NCBI GenBank assembly: GCA_964385405.1
Contig: CAYLOT010000009.1
Span: forward strand, 1-64,000
Length of the DNA stretch: 64,000 nt
Reading direction: 5' to 3'
DNA from: CAIZGX01 sp964385405
Lineage (GTDB): Bacteria > Bacteroidota > Bacteroidia > Flavobacteriales_D > Sanyastnellaceae
Positions 41,300 to 50,900 of the stretch are shown piece by piece; the first letter of the stretch is position 1, and each line of letters opens with the position of its first letter. Under the pieces are notes generated by a model, which was given only the letters and a program-made list of their open reading frames with translations, searched no databases and had not been told where the DNA came from. A program made the translations under genes and the position numbers.

Positions 41300-41326
41300 T
41301 GAAGAGAAGTTAAGAAAAAGGAAGAG
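41300..41326 (+). repeat. Purine-rich dispersed element, copy 4
   Basis: GTGAAGAGAAGTTAAGAAAA followed by AGGAAGAG, 54 bases after the serine hydrolase stop and in the same orientation as the copy upstream of that gene. Confidence 0.6.
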
Positions 41327-41414
41327 TGCATTGTGATAAGTTTCTTCACTTCAAGTTTAAAGCAAATGACCGTTGAAGAATAACAACGGCATTGACAATG
41401 GCTAATAATTAACC

Positions 41415-41660
41415 CTAGTGTTGATTTATCTTTTTCAAATAGCTTCTAATCAAAAGAAAGAAAATCCAAGCAAGAACAATTATAATCGGATAGAATAGAA
41501 TTGCTGTTATGACATATAGGTTGTTTCCGATAAAATCATTAGTATCCCAAGTGTTTTCTGATCTTGCCAACAATATCCAAAAAATAAATACGCTAGCTAA
41601 AAGAAATAAGGCTCTCAACGAGTTTTTCAAGTTTAGGTAGTGAAATCTATTATTTCCCAT
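41415..41660 (-). CDS. Small hypothetical membrane protein
   Basis: Predicted protein of 81 residues from the ATG at 41660 (MGNNRFHYLNLKN); an earlier in-frame start at 41741 would run through repeat sequence and is less likely. It has two membrane helices (about 17-35 and 47-72) and a basic C-terminus (RSYLKKINQH). No family is recognised. The composition is compatible with a real small membrane protein, but it has no conserved motif and stands alone between repeats. Confidence 0.5.
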   Translation of the reverse strand: MGNNRFHYLNLKNSLRALFLLASVFIFWILLARSENTWDTNDFIGNNLYVITAILFYPIIIVLAWIFFLLIRSYLKKINQH

Positions 41661-41726
41661 TTCGTCATTCAATTTTTCTTGTTTGCAATATCGATGAACA
41701 AACCTAGATTTTCTATTGTGAAAATT

Positions 41727-41764
41727 ACGAAGTTCCAACAACGAAGTTCCAATAACGTAGTTCC
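41727..41764. repeat. Triple mini-palindrome repeat (ACGAAGTTCC units)
   Basis: Three units, ACGAAGTTCCAACA, ACGAAGTTCCAATA and ACGTAGTTCC, with a 14-base period. They are closely related to the pair at 26224-26246. Each centre is AAC(GNA)GTT or a near variant. Confidence 0.65.
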
Positions 41765-41770
41765 TCAGTA

Positions 41771-41829
41771 CCCCGGATAGCAGTGGAAAGCCTTTGAGCG
41801 AAGCGAGAAGCTTGGAACGAATAGCCGGA
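41771..41829. ncRNA. Candidate structured element (long hairpin closed by CCGG/CCGG)
   Basis: The 59 bases can fold with CCGG (41773-41776) pairing to CCGG (41825-41828). An internal loop follows with ATAGCAGTGGA on one side and GGAACGAATAG on the other, then AAGC/GCTT (41788-41791 with 41810-41813). The inner helix ends in GC(GAA)GC. The two internal-loop strands look conserved in style (each holds ATAG and GGA). It lies downstream of the T9SS gene terminator on the minus strand. The strand of transcription, if any, is unknown. Confidence 0.4.
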
Positions 41830-41849
41830 AAAGGTTCAGAAATTGGATG

Positions 41850-41882
41850 TAAAAAAAAGGAGCAAACCGAAGTCTGCTCCTA
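41850..41882 (-). terminator. Rho-independent terminator of the T9SS beta-helix gene
   Basis: On the minus strand the stem AGGAGCA/TGCTCCT, with a 10-base loop, is followed by eight T. It sits about 25 bases after the stop of the gene ending at 41907. Confidence 0.88.
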
Positions 41883-41906
41883 TTCTTAAAATCTAAACTT
41901 AATCTA

Positions 41907-44450
41907 CTATTTCTTAATTACGCGGATGGTAATGTTTGAAGTATTGTTGCTTAGGTTTACGAAGTAAACTCCGCTTTCTAAGTTTGAAGTGTCGATGGTG
42001 TGGAACATGTTTCCTGCGTTCACAGCGAATGCTTCAGCAGAAACAACTTGTCCAGCCAGGTTGAAGATTGTAGCGTTCATGATACCTGAATCAAAAGAGC
42101 TGAATTGAATGTTCAATTCGTTTTCTGTTGGATTAGGGAAAACCATCAGGTCTTCGAAAGCAACATTTTCAGAAACTGCAACGCTAGTCAAGTTAATGGT
42201 GAACGTGTTTGAGCAATCTCCGTTCGTTGCTGTAAGAATAACCGTATAATCTCCACCTGTAGCATACGTATGCGAAGGGTTAGCAGATGTTGAAGTATTT
42301 CCGTCACCGAAGTTCCAAGAATATGAAGTTGCGTTTGTTGAGTTATTCAAGAACTGCACCGTGTAACTTCCGTTAGTTTGAGTGAAAGAAGCGTCTGCTG
42401 TTGGAGTTGGGTTAACACTAATTAATATCGGCGCTGAAGTTCCTACACCGTTGCAAGCATCGGCATTAGTTACAGTTACCGCATACAATCCTTCCGTTGA
42501 AGCATTAATGCTCTGAGTAGTTTCAGCAAGAGCCGTTCCATTGAAGGTCCATGCGTAAGAATCAGCGGTTGAAGCTGAGAGTGTCACTGAAGTACCGTCG
42601 CAAATCGAAGTGCTCCCGTTAGCCGAGATAGTAGGGATTGGAGAATCACTAACATTTACGCTAATGGTGTTTGAAGTAGCTGAACAACCGTTTGCATCTG
42701 TATACTCTAAAGAGAAGTCACCAGTCGCAGTAACTGTGATCGCATCTGCAGTAGCGTTTGTGTTCCAAACGTTTCCACCTACTTGAGAAGAAGTGATTTC
42801 AACGCTTCCTCCAGTACAGAAAGAAGTGTTTCCGTTTGCTGTGATAGACACAGTTGGATTTTCGTTTACAACTACCGTCAATTGATTGGAGTTTGCAGTA
42901 CAACCTTTGCTGTTTCTAGCAGTAACGCTGTATGTTCCAGGGGTCGAGATGTCCTGAGAAGTACCTAAAGCTCCGTTGTTGCTCCAAGTGAATTCCGAAG
43001 ATGAGTCAGAAGAAGTAGCATTCAAAGTAACCATTGACCCCTCACAGATTGAAGTAGATCCCGTAGCTGATACAGTCGCAGTAATTGCATTGTTCATTGC
43101 TGAAGAGTAGTCTGCATTTTGTGGATCCCACTCTGCCCAACAAGAAGTCCAGTCCTCTGAACCAATTGCTCCTCGGAAAGATACAGGAGTGAAGAATGCG
43201 TCTTGTAGATATGAATCAGAGAAATCTGCTCCTGAAGACAACTGAGAGTTAGCCTGAATAGAGAAGTCTGGATTATTCAAGTTAATGCTGTTCCAACCTA
43301 ACTCGGCACCTGAGTTTACTAGGCTATTCGAATTTGAATTGAAGAAGTTCGTAATGTTGAAAGCTCCGTTGATGTTATTTGGATTAGCAGTAGTAACAGT
43401 CGCTAATGAATCGTTCATTTGAGCAATGACGTTGTTCTTGAAACGAAGACTATTAGCTGTAGCGTTTGCTTGTGTGGAAGTGCTCTCGATTAATAGTCCA
43501 ACCGGATAACCCGCAAACACACTATTGAACGTGCTGCATTCTGTTCTTCTTCTCAAGTGTAGAGCGCGCTTGTAGTTTGTGTTGATAGTACTGTTGAACA
43601 AATATGGTCCAGCAACAGTCACATTTGAGAAGTGAGGTTGTGTGTTTGGAGTTGCTGTGCTTCCGCTTGCGTCGTTGTCTGACTCGAAGCCATTAGAACC
43701 CGATTGGTCTGCAATTTGTGGATCACGAATGCACAATGCAAATTGAACGTTGCCACGGTACCCGAAATCTGTATCGAAATCATCGTCCCAATTGCGGTAA
43801 GAAATAATGTTCTTCACGTTAACGTTACCACCGAACCATTCGAAAGCATCGTCACCGCAAAAAGAAACCTGAACATGGTCGATTTGTGTCCCGTTTCCGA
43901 CAGCGCACATAGTGATACCATTAATCTCAGAATTCGGTTGGAAAGGAATTCCTCCAAACTCAATACGCACATAACTAATGATTCCAGAGTTGTCGTTTGG
44001 ATTCGGATTCGCACCACCTCCGTAGATAGACCCTACACCACCTTCAACTAATGCTTCACCTGCCGCTGTGCCGTTACCTGCGTTAGCTGGAGAGTTAACT
44101 GCAGCTCTTCCACAAATAATCAATCCTCCCCAGTCACCGTAACTTCTTTGTCCGGCCGCTTTCTGAGAGGTCATAACAATAGGCTGCTCAGGCGTACCTT
44201 GAGCATGAATGTACGCCCCACGTTCAATAATTAAAGATCCTTTTGTAACAAGATCTCCTTTGATGATTGTACCTGGTTGAATAACCAAAGTATCGTTAGC
44301 TGTAACCTTTACGAATCCAGAAAGGATGTAAATGTTATTGTTTGTCCAGGTGGTTGTTCCATTGATGTCAATGTTTCCGCTCACCACAATCTGCGCTTGG
44401 CTGCTGAATGCTGCCATCAATAGCGCGAACGAGAATAAAAGTTTTTTCAT
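41907..44450 (-). CDS. T9SS-secreted beta-helix/PKD surface protein
   Basis: Secreted protein of 847 residues. The start at 44450 gives a clean signal peptide (MKKLLFSFALLMAAFSSQAQ). The N-terminal 460 residues look like a right-handed beta-helix opening with LTIQPGTIIKGDLVTKG-type caps (here LVIQPGTIIKGD) and SGLIICG-like repeats. They are followed by three Ig-like modules each starting near a STSIC/TSFC motif, a PKD domain (SYSWNFGDGNTSTSANPSHTY), and a type A T9SS sorting domain (MVFPNPTENELNI to the end). It lies 117 bases downstream of a TonB-dependent receptor gene on the same strand, a pairing seen in other Bacteroidota. Confidence 0.88.
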   Translation of the reverse strand: MKKLLFSFALLMAAFSSQAQIVVSGNIDINGTTTWTNNNIYILSGFVKVTANDTLVIQPGTIIKGDLVTKGSLIIERGAYIHAQGTPEQPIVMTSQKAAGQRSYGDWGGLIICGRAAVNSPANAGNGTAAGEALVEGGVGSIYGGGANPNPNDNSGIISYVRIEFGGIPFQPNSEINGITMCAVGNGTQIDHVQVSFCGDDAFEWFGGNVNVKNIISYRNWDDDFDTDFGYRGNVQFALCIRDPQIADQSGSNGFESDNDASGSTATPNTQPHFSNVTVAGPYLFNSTINTNYKRALHLRRRTECSTFNSVFAGYPVGLLIESTSTQANATANSLRFKNNVIAQMNDSLATVTTANPNNINGAFNITNFFNSNSNSLVNSGAELGWNSINLNNPDFSIQANSQLSSGADFSDSYLQDAFFTPVSFRGAIGSEDWTSCWAEWDPQNADYSSAMNNAITATVSATGSTSICEGSMVTLNATSSDSSSEFTWSNNGALGTSQDISTPGTYSVTARNSKGCTANSNQLTVVVNENPTVSITANGNTSFCTGGSVEITSSQVGGNVWNTNATADAITVTATGDFSLEYTDANGCSATSNTISVNVSDSPIPTISANGSTSICDGTSVTLSASTADSYAWTFNGTALAETTQSINASTEGLYAVTVTNADACNGVGTSAPILISVNPTPTADASFTQTNGSYTVQFLNNSTNATSYSWNFGDGNTSTSANPSHTYATGGDYTVILTATNGDCSNTFTINLTSVAVSENVAFEDLMVFPNPTENELNIQFSSFDSGIMNATIFNLAGQVVSAEAFAVNAGNMFHTIDTSNLESGVYFVNLSNNTSNITIRVIKK

Positions 44451-44567
44451 GATTTGAATTTGTTTGTACAAACTTCCTCTTAGAGTTTTATAAGAATATG
44501 ATGAAGCACTTAAGGATTCATTATGCAATTCGAAGGATAATGTTATGTTCTTTAAGCCAATGTTATG

Positions 44568-47420
44568 TTACTTTTTTCCCGTCGAAGCTTTCACATCTTC
44601 TCTGAACTTATAACTCAAGGTCACACTCCAGTAATTTCCTCTGTTGAAGTATTGAAGACGTTGGTCATTCGCGCGACTTAATTTACCATCCTGATTCGCA
44701 TCTTGAAGGAACACAAAGTCTTGTTTCAATACATCTTGAACGCCTGCACGTACCGAGAATCCGTTCTTGAAAGATTTCGTAATGGCAATGTCTAACATAT
44801 CTCGAGACATTTCATAGACTTCTGGAATATCAGGAATACCAACAATGGTAACACGGGGGCCGATGCGGTTGTACAACACCGTGATTTGCCATCCCAACGA
44901 GTCGTTGTCATAATACAACCCACCATTAACAATGTAAGGTGATTGCCCCACCATTGGTCTATTGGGATTTAATCCCGAGGCCAATCCCTCCGCGCTCACT
45001 TGAATATCTGATTTAATAAAAGAGGCATTAGCTACCACAGTTACATTTTGAAGAATTCTGTTCGCAGTCATTTCCTTAAGCGACTTTCGAATATCGAATT
45101 CAACCCCATAACTGGTTGCTCCCAATGCGTTACCTGGAGCAAAACTGCGTGTTCCACCTGAACCAACTCCAGGCACGAAATACGGTTCAATTGGATTGTT
45201 AAATTCTTTATAGAACAATGCAGCGCTCAGATACTCTGTGTTCGAAGGATAGTGCTCAATACGCAAATCCGCATTTGAATTTGTTGCGAAGGTCAAATTC
45301 GGATTACCCGTATTAATAAAGTTGTTTTCGAAATCATAGAAACTGAACGGAGCCAATTCACGAAATTCTGGTCTGTTGACCGTTTTTCCATATGCCGCGC
45401 GCACAGTCGTTTTCTTATTCAATGCATAGGAAACGTTTACTGAAGGAAGAAAGACAAGTGAATCAAGAGTAGCTGTAATCGGAATTCCAGTAATGTCGGC
45501 ACTCGTTAACACTTGAGCATTTTGCTCCAATCGAATACCACCTGAAATGGTTAATTTTTCAAATGGCAAAGTAAACATTGCATAACCGGCGTATAAATTT
45601 GATGAAGCATGGTACTTATCTGCTCCACGGGTATCTTCATCTAACAAGAACCCAGTTGAGTCAGCCATGTTCTCAGGAGCCAAAATATTTGCAATGCTTG
45701 TGGTGTCTTTGTTCCAATCGAAATTAAACGCATTGATCACATAACCTAAGTTACGTGAACCGAAATCACGGTCTTTATCTTCAATGTAGAAACCAGCCTT
45801 AATGGTTGCGAATCTTGGCTTCTCTTTATCGGTATTCAGTTGCTTTAATTTGTGCTCGTAGTTCGCAGCATACGTTCTTACATCTTCCTTCAAATTCATA
45901 AACAATCTTCCCGAGAAGAAAGGTTGCGCAACTGTAGTGAAGTAGGCATGAAAGTTCTCATCCGAGCCATCCAATGGACGCGTGTAACGAATTCGCTTCC
46001 AATCTGGATCGTTTCTTCTTGTCTGAGCGTATGCCACTGCCCAATTCAACGTTCCCTTATCGTTAAACAACTCGTGTGTCCCTGTTAATTGAGTGTTATA
46101 CATGCGACGCTCGGTGTAACGGAAAGAATATTCTTGACGGTAGTTACCTTCTTCCAACGCTCTTCCCGTTCTGAAGGTGTTCGACTGAAGACCGTTCTGA
46201 TTCAGGAAATTCTTAAATTCAATGAAACTCTTATCAGTCTTGATTCCCCAATTGTGAAGAACACCCACGTTTGCGTTCTTCTGATAAATCATGTCATCAA
46301 ATGCAAAAACTGTATCACTCGTCTGTGTTCCTTCATCGAATACGTTGTAATCTAAACGATTCGATTTTTGTCTTAGAGCAGTTCGTGAATAACTAATGGC
46401 AGTAAAATTTCCGAATTGAATATTCTCGGTTTGAAATCGCTTACCGAAAGACACGTTCACTCTTCTGTCAGGAAGCGCGGCACCGGTTTCATATCCCCAT
46501 GAATTTGGAAGCGCCAAACTCAAGGCTCTACGTGCTTCCTCGGTGGTAGCATTACGGACATTACTTGGAAAATCCGATGGCAAGTCACGTGTTCCATTAT
46601 CGAAGCCTAAAGCTTCAGAGGATGAATTTACGTTGCTTAAGAACTCTTGTCCTGTTGTATTCGAACGATAATTCGTAGCCATGCTAACATCAAGAGAGGT
46701 CTTGTAATCTGGGAAGTTCTTGGTGTAAACATTAATTGCTCCACCCGCGAATTCACCAGGAAGATCTGGAGAAGGTGATTTAAAAATTAAGAAGCGATCG
46801 ATTGCCTGACTTGGAATAAGGTCGAAAGAAAATGAACGCACATCAGGTTCCAAAGAAGGTACCAATATACCATTCATCATTACCGCATTGTAACGCTCAG
46901 TCAATCCGCGAACCATAACGAAACGATTGTCAATAATGGTTACACCTGGAATTCTGCGCGCAACCTCAGAAGCGTTTCTATCTTGTCCCTTTTGAATTTG
47001 AACAGCTCCCACTCCACTTACAACTCCTTTCGCTTCGCGCATTTCCATAATAACGGCGGCTTCTGTGCTGGTCTTGCGGAAATCTTTAATTTCCACACCA
47101 CCACCAACCATGAATGATTCCGATTGAAGAACGACATCTGCCTTTATCTCCTTTCCTGTAGCTACTTCAACACCGGAAATTTTCTGAGTTGCATAAGAAA
47201 TAGCCTTAATTTCTATGGTGTAATTACCGCCGTTCTTAACATCAATGTTGTATTCTCCGAAAGCATTCGAGGCCGCTCCGAACGAAGTTCCTTCAACAAT
47301 AATAATGGCTCCAACAACTGGCTCTGCTGAAGAGTTGAGTACAGTTCCTTTTATAATAGTTTGTGCGCTAACCGATAGGCACGATAAAAACAACAAAAAC
47401 AGGATTGATTTTTTTTTCAT
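44568..47420 (-). CDS. TonB-dependent receptor with CarboxypepD_reg-like N-terminal domain
   Basis: Outer-membrane receptor of about 950 residues. The start at 47420 gives a normal signal peptide (MKKKSILFLLFLSCLSVSAQ); ATGs at 47432 and 47438 are also possible. A carboxypeptidase-regulatory-like domain (IIKGTVLNSSAEPVVGA) is followed by a plug with GQDRNASEVARRIPGVTI and the key VRGLTERYN, then a barrel with an aromatic C-terminal strand region. The substrate is unknown. No SusD-like partner is encoded; instead a T9SS-exported beta-helix protein follows. An ArsR-like regulator gene lies upstream. Confidence 0.92.
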   Translation of the reverse strand: MKKKSILFLLFLSCLSVSAQTIIKGTVLNSSAEPVVGAIIIVEGTSFGAASNAFGEYNIDVKNGGNYTIEIKAISYATQKISGVEVATGKEIKADVVLQSESFMVGGGVEIKDFRKTSTEAAVIMEMREAKGVVSGVGAVQIQKGQDRNASEVARRIPGVTIIDNRFVMVRGLTERYNAVMMNGILVPSLEPDVRSFSFDLIPSQAIDRFLIFKSPSPDLPGEFAGGAINVYTKNFPDYKTSLDVSMATNYRSNTTGQEFLSNVNSSSEALGFDNGTRDLPSDFPSNVRNATTEEARRALSLALPNSWGYETGAALPDRRVNVSFGKRFQTENIQFGNFTAISYSRTALRQKSNRLDYNVFDEGTQTSDTVFAFDDMIYQKNANVGVLHNWGIKTDKSFIEFKNFLNQNGLQSNTFRTGRALEEGNYRQEYSFRYTERRMYNTQLTGTHELFNDKGTLNWAVAYAQTRRNDPDWKRIRYTRPLDGSDENFHAYFTTVAQPFFSGRLFMNLKEDVRTYAANYEHKLKQLNTDKEKPRFATIKAGFYIEDKDRDFGSRNLGYVINAFNFDWNKDTTSIANILAPENMADSTGFLLDEDTRGADKYHASSNLYAGYAMFTLPFEKLTISGGIRLEQNAQVLTSADITGIPITATLDSLVFLPSVNVSYALNKKTTVRAAYGKTVNRPEFRELAPFSFYDFENNFINTGNPNLTFATNSNADLRIEHYPSNTEYLSAALFYKEFNNPIEPYFVPGVGSGGTRSFAPGNALGATSYGVEFDIRKSLKEMTANRILQNVTVVANASFIKSDIQVSAEGLASGLNPNRPMVGQSPYIVNGGLYYDNDSLGWQITVLYNRIGPRVTIVGIPDIPEVYEMSRDMLDIAITKSFKNGFSVRAGVQDVLKQDFVFLQDANQDGKLSRANDQRLQYFNRGNYWSVTLSYKFREDVKASTGKK

Positions 47421-47466
47421 TTGATCATTCATTTTCATGACTGCGAAACAAAAGCAGTAAGATTGA

Positions 47467-47499
47467 TTAGAGTTAAAAAGACAATTATCTTAGAGTTAA
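47467..47499 (-). promoter_or_regulatory. Direct repeats TTAACTCTAA in the TonB-receptor promoter region
   Basis: On the minus strand TTAACTCTAA occurs twice with a period of 23 bases (plus-strand TTAGAGTTAA at 47467-47476 and 47490-47499), between the ArsR-like gene stop and the receptor start. Repeats about two helical turns apart suit a dimeric DNA-binding protein; the ArsR-like protein or a two-component regulator is a candidate. Confidence 0.5.
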
Positions 47500-47515
47500 C
47501 ATTCGAGCTCGTTTG

Positions 47516-47842
47516 TTAAGCCAATGTTTCGAAGGCTTGAAAGAACTCTTGAGAAATTTGTTGAAAAAACACCATCGCCTCTTTAGAAATCCAATACTTC
47601 GAACGCATACCAAAAATGCGTCCGTCTATTAAACTACTTTTCTTCATTTCTCTGAGGTGCTGAATAACTGTTGATGGTGACATGCCAGGCACGTCAACTA
47701 CACGTCCTTCTACGACTCCATGACTTTTCATCATTTCCAACAGAATAGTTACTCGAGCAGGGTGCGCGAGTGCCCTTGAAAAATGTGCGAAATCACTCTC
47801 CAAGCCCATTGGGACATAAGGTAATTTTGGGTCTTCTTGCAT
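47516..47842 (-). CDS. ArsR-like winged-helix transcriptional regulator
   Basis: Regulator of 108 residues with the ArsR winged-helix pattern: ALAHPARVTILLEMMKSHG (helix 1-2), MSPSTVIQHLREMKKSSLIDG (recognition helix) and a wing YWISKEAM. No typical Cys metal-binding motif in the recognition helix (CVC) is present, so it is not an obvious arsenic or cadmium sensor. It precedes the TonB-dependent receptor gene on the same strand by 95 bases and is divergent from the IcmF gene. Confidence 0.85.
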   Translation of the reverse strand: MQEDPKLPYVPMGLESDFAHFSRALAHPARVTILLEMMKSHGVVEGRVVDVPGMSPSTVIQHLREMKKSSLIDGRIFGMRSKYWISKEAMVFFQQISQEFFQAFETLA

Positions 47843-47940
47843 GAAACAAAGAAATTTGATTCCTGGAAAGTCAAGATTTCGATAGCGTTAAATAAAAGTG
47901 AATCTATCTTTAAGACCTTAACAATCTCGTAACATAAAGA

Positions 47941-50900
47941 ATGCGGGATAAAATCAAGGTTTTAGACGCGCTCTTCGTAAATTCGCGACACTATTTTAGA
48001 ACTATGCAAGAAGCCATTCCATATATACCAAAAAACAAGATTCGCATTGTAACAGCAGCCTCTCTTTTCGATGGGCATGATGCTGCCATTAACATCATGC
48101 GAAGAATTATTCAATCGACCGGATGTGAAGTCATTCACCTTGGTCACGACAGAAGTGTTGAAGAGGTTGTAAACACTGCAATTCAAGAAGATGCGCAAGC
48201 CATTGCCATGACGAGCTATCAAGGCGGACACACCGAATACTTCAGATACATGTTTGATTTGTTGAAGGAAAAAGGCTGCGGGCACATTAAAATATTTGGC
48301 GGTGGCGGTGGAACTATTCTTCCGGAAGAGATTGCAGAACTTCAAGATTACGGTATTACGCGTATTTATCATCCAGATGATGGACGCGCCATGGGTCTTC
48401 AAGGAATGATCAACGATTTAGTTGAGAGGTGTGATTTTCCAACTGGAAAAACGTTGAGTTATTCTATTGACGACATTTCATCGAAAAAAGATGCGTGCTT
48501 AGCTCAGGTGATTTCCGCAGCTGAGAACTTCCCTGAAGACCACGCTACATTTATTGATCAGCTGCGGGAAAAAGCGAAAGCTTCATCTACGCCCGTTCTC
48601 GGTATTACCGGAACAGGCGGAGCAGGAAAATCAAGCATGGTCGACGAACTCGTACGTCGCTTCCTTTTAGATTTTCCTGATCAGCACATCGGCATTATCT
48701 CTGTCGATCCTTCCAAAAGAAAGACCGGCGGTGCATTGCTCGGCGATCGCATTCGAATGAACGCCATTAAAAACGACCGCGTCTACATGCGATCGCTTGC
48801 AACACGTCAAAGCAACTTGGCCCTATCCAAACACGTAGCCGAAGCCGTGAACGTGTTGAAAGTTGCCCAATTCGATCTCATTATTTTAGAAACCAGCGGC
48901 ATTGGGCAAAGCGATACGGAGATCATGGATCACAGCGATGTGGCCTTGTACATTATGACTCCGGAATTCGGTGCAGCAAGCCAACTTGAAAAGATCGACA
49001 TGCTCGACTTCGCGGATGTCGTGGCTATTAATAAATTCGATAAGCGCGGTGCGCTAGATGCGCTGCGCGATGTGCGCAAACAATACATTCGCAACCACCA
49101 ACTGTGGGATGCGCCTGAAGACAGCCTTCCAGTGGTTGGGACTATTGCTTCGCAATTCAATGACCCCGGGACGAATAGCTTGTTCCGTATGATCATTGAC
49201 AAGTTGAATGAAAAGACGCAAGCGAAATTTCAAACAACGTTTGAACTCACCGCCGAGCAGAGCGAGAAGGTTTACATTATTCCACCCAACCGCACGCGCT
49301 ACCTTTCTGAAATTGCTGAAAACAATCGCGCATACGACGCATGGGTAAACAAACAATCAGAAATAGCCGAAAAACTCTACGGCATGCACATCGCTCTTAC
49401 TGCGTTGCGTGAAGGAGAGAATAACGAGAATAATGAAATTTCCATTAAACACTTGGAGGCTTCATTCGATCGAATTAAAATGGATTTCGATCCACACTTG
49501 TGGAACCTGCTTCAAAACTGGGAAGCGAAAAAAGCTTCGTACAGTGGAGAAATTTTCACCTTCAAGGTGCGCGACAAAGAAATTCAAATGGAAGCGTCTA
49601 CGAAATCGCTTTCCCATTCGCGCATTCCGAAAGTGGCCCTTCCGAAATACAAATCGTGGGGAGACATTGTAAAGTGGTCGCTTCAAGAAAATGTTCCTGG
49701 AGAATTCCCTTACACCGCAGGTCTCTTCCCCTTCAAACGCGAAGGTGAAGATCCAACGCGCATGTTCGCTGGAGAAGGCGGACCGGAAAGAACCAACCGA
49801 CGCTTCCATTACGTAAGTTTGGGCATGCCTGCAAAGCGTTTGTCTACTGCGTTTGACAGCGTTACCTTATACGGAAACGATCCGGGATACCGTCCAGATA
49901 TCTATGGAAAAGTAGGTAACTCGGGAGTAAGCATCTGTTGCCTTGACGATGCGAAGAAGCTATACAGCGGATTCGATTTGTCTGACCCGAAGACTTCGGT
50001 GTCTATGACCATCAATGGTCCTGCGCCTATGCTTCTCGCCTTCTTCATGAATGCAGCCATTGATCAGGCGTGCGAAAAATACATTAGTAAAAACAAATTA
50101 GAAGCAAAGGTTGAAGCGGTTCTGAAAGCGAAGTGGGAAGATAAAGGACTTACCCGCCCGACCTACCAAGGAGAACTCCCTGAGGGAAACAACGGCCTTG
50201 GTTTAATGCTCCTCGGTTGCACGGGAGACGAGGTTCTGCCTGAAGAAGTTTATGCACAAATTAAAGCAGAGACTTTGAGTGTTGTTCGCGGAACGGTTCA
50301 AGCAGATATTTTAAAAGAAGACCAAGCGCAGAACACGTGTATCTTCTCTACGGAATTTGCACTGCGTTTAATGGGCGACGTGCAGTCGTACTTCATTCAA
50401 CACAAAGTAAGAAATTTCTACAGCGTATCTATTTCGGGTTATCACATTGCTGAAGCCGGAGCCAATCCGATTACACAATTGGCTTTCACCTTGGCGAACG
50501 GATTTACCTATGTTGAATATTACCTGAGCAGAGGGATGGACATTAACGAATTCGGTCCGAACCTTTCGTTCTTCTTCAGCAACGGAATTGATCCAGAGTA
50601 TGCTGTAATTGGAAAAGTGGCGCGACGTATTTGGGCGAAAGCGCTCGCGAAAAAGTATGGCGCGAACGCGCGCGCGCAGATGTTGAAATACCACATTCAA
50701 ACTTCCGGAAGAAGCTTGCACGCGCAAGAAATTGACTTCAATGATATTCGCACAACGCTTCAAGCATTGTATGCTATCTACGACAATTGCAACAGTTTAC
50801 ATACCAACGCTTACGACGAAGCTATCACGACTCCAACGGAAGAAAGTGTTCGCAGAGCAATGGCCATTCAATTGATCATTAACCGCGAATTGGGATTAGC

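Noticed and set aside
47962..48402. Minus-strand open frame of 146 residues inside icmF
   Set aside because: It is antisense to the conserved B12-binding domain, and its protein has no recognisable motif.
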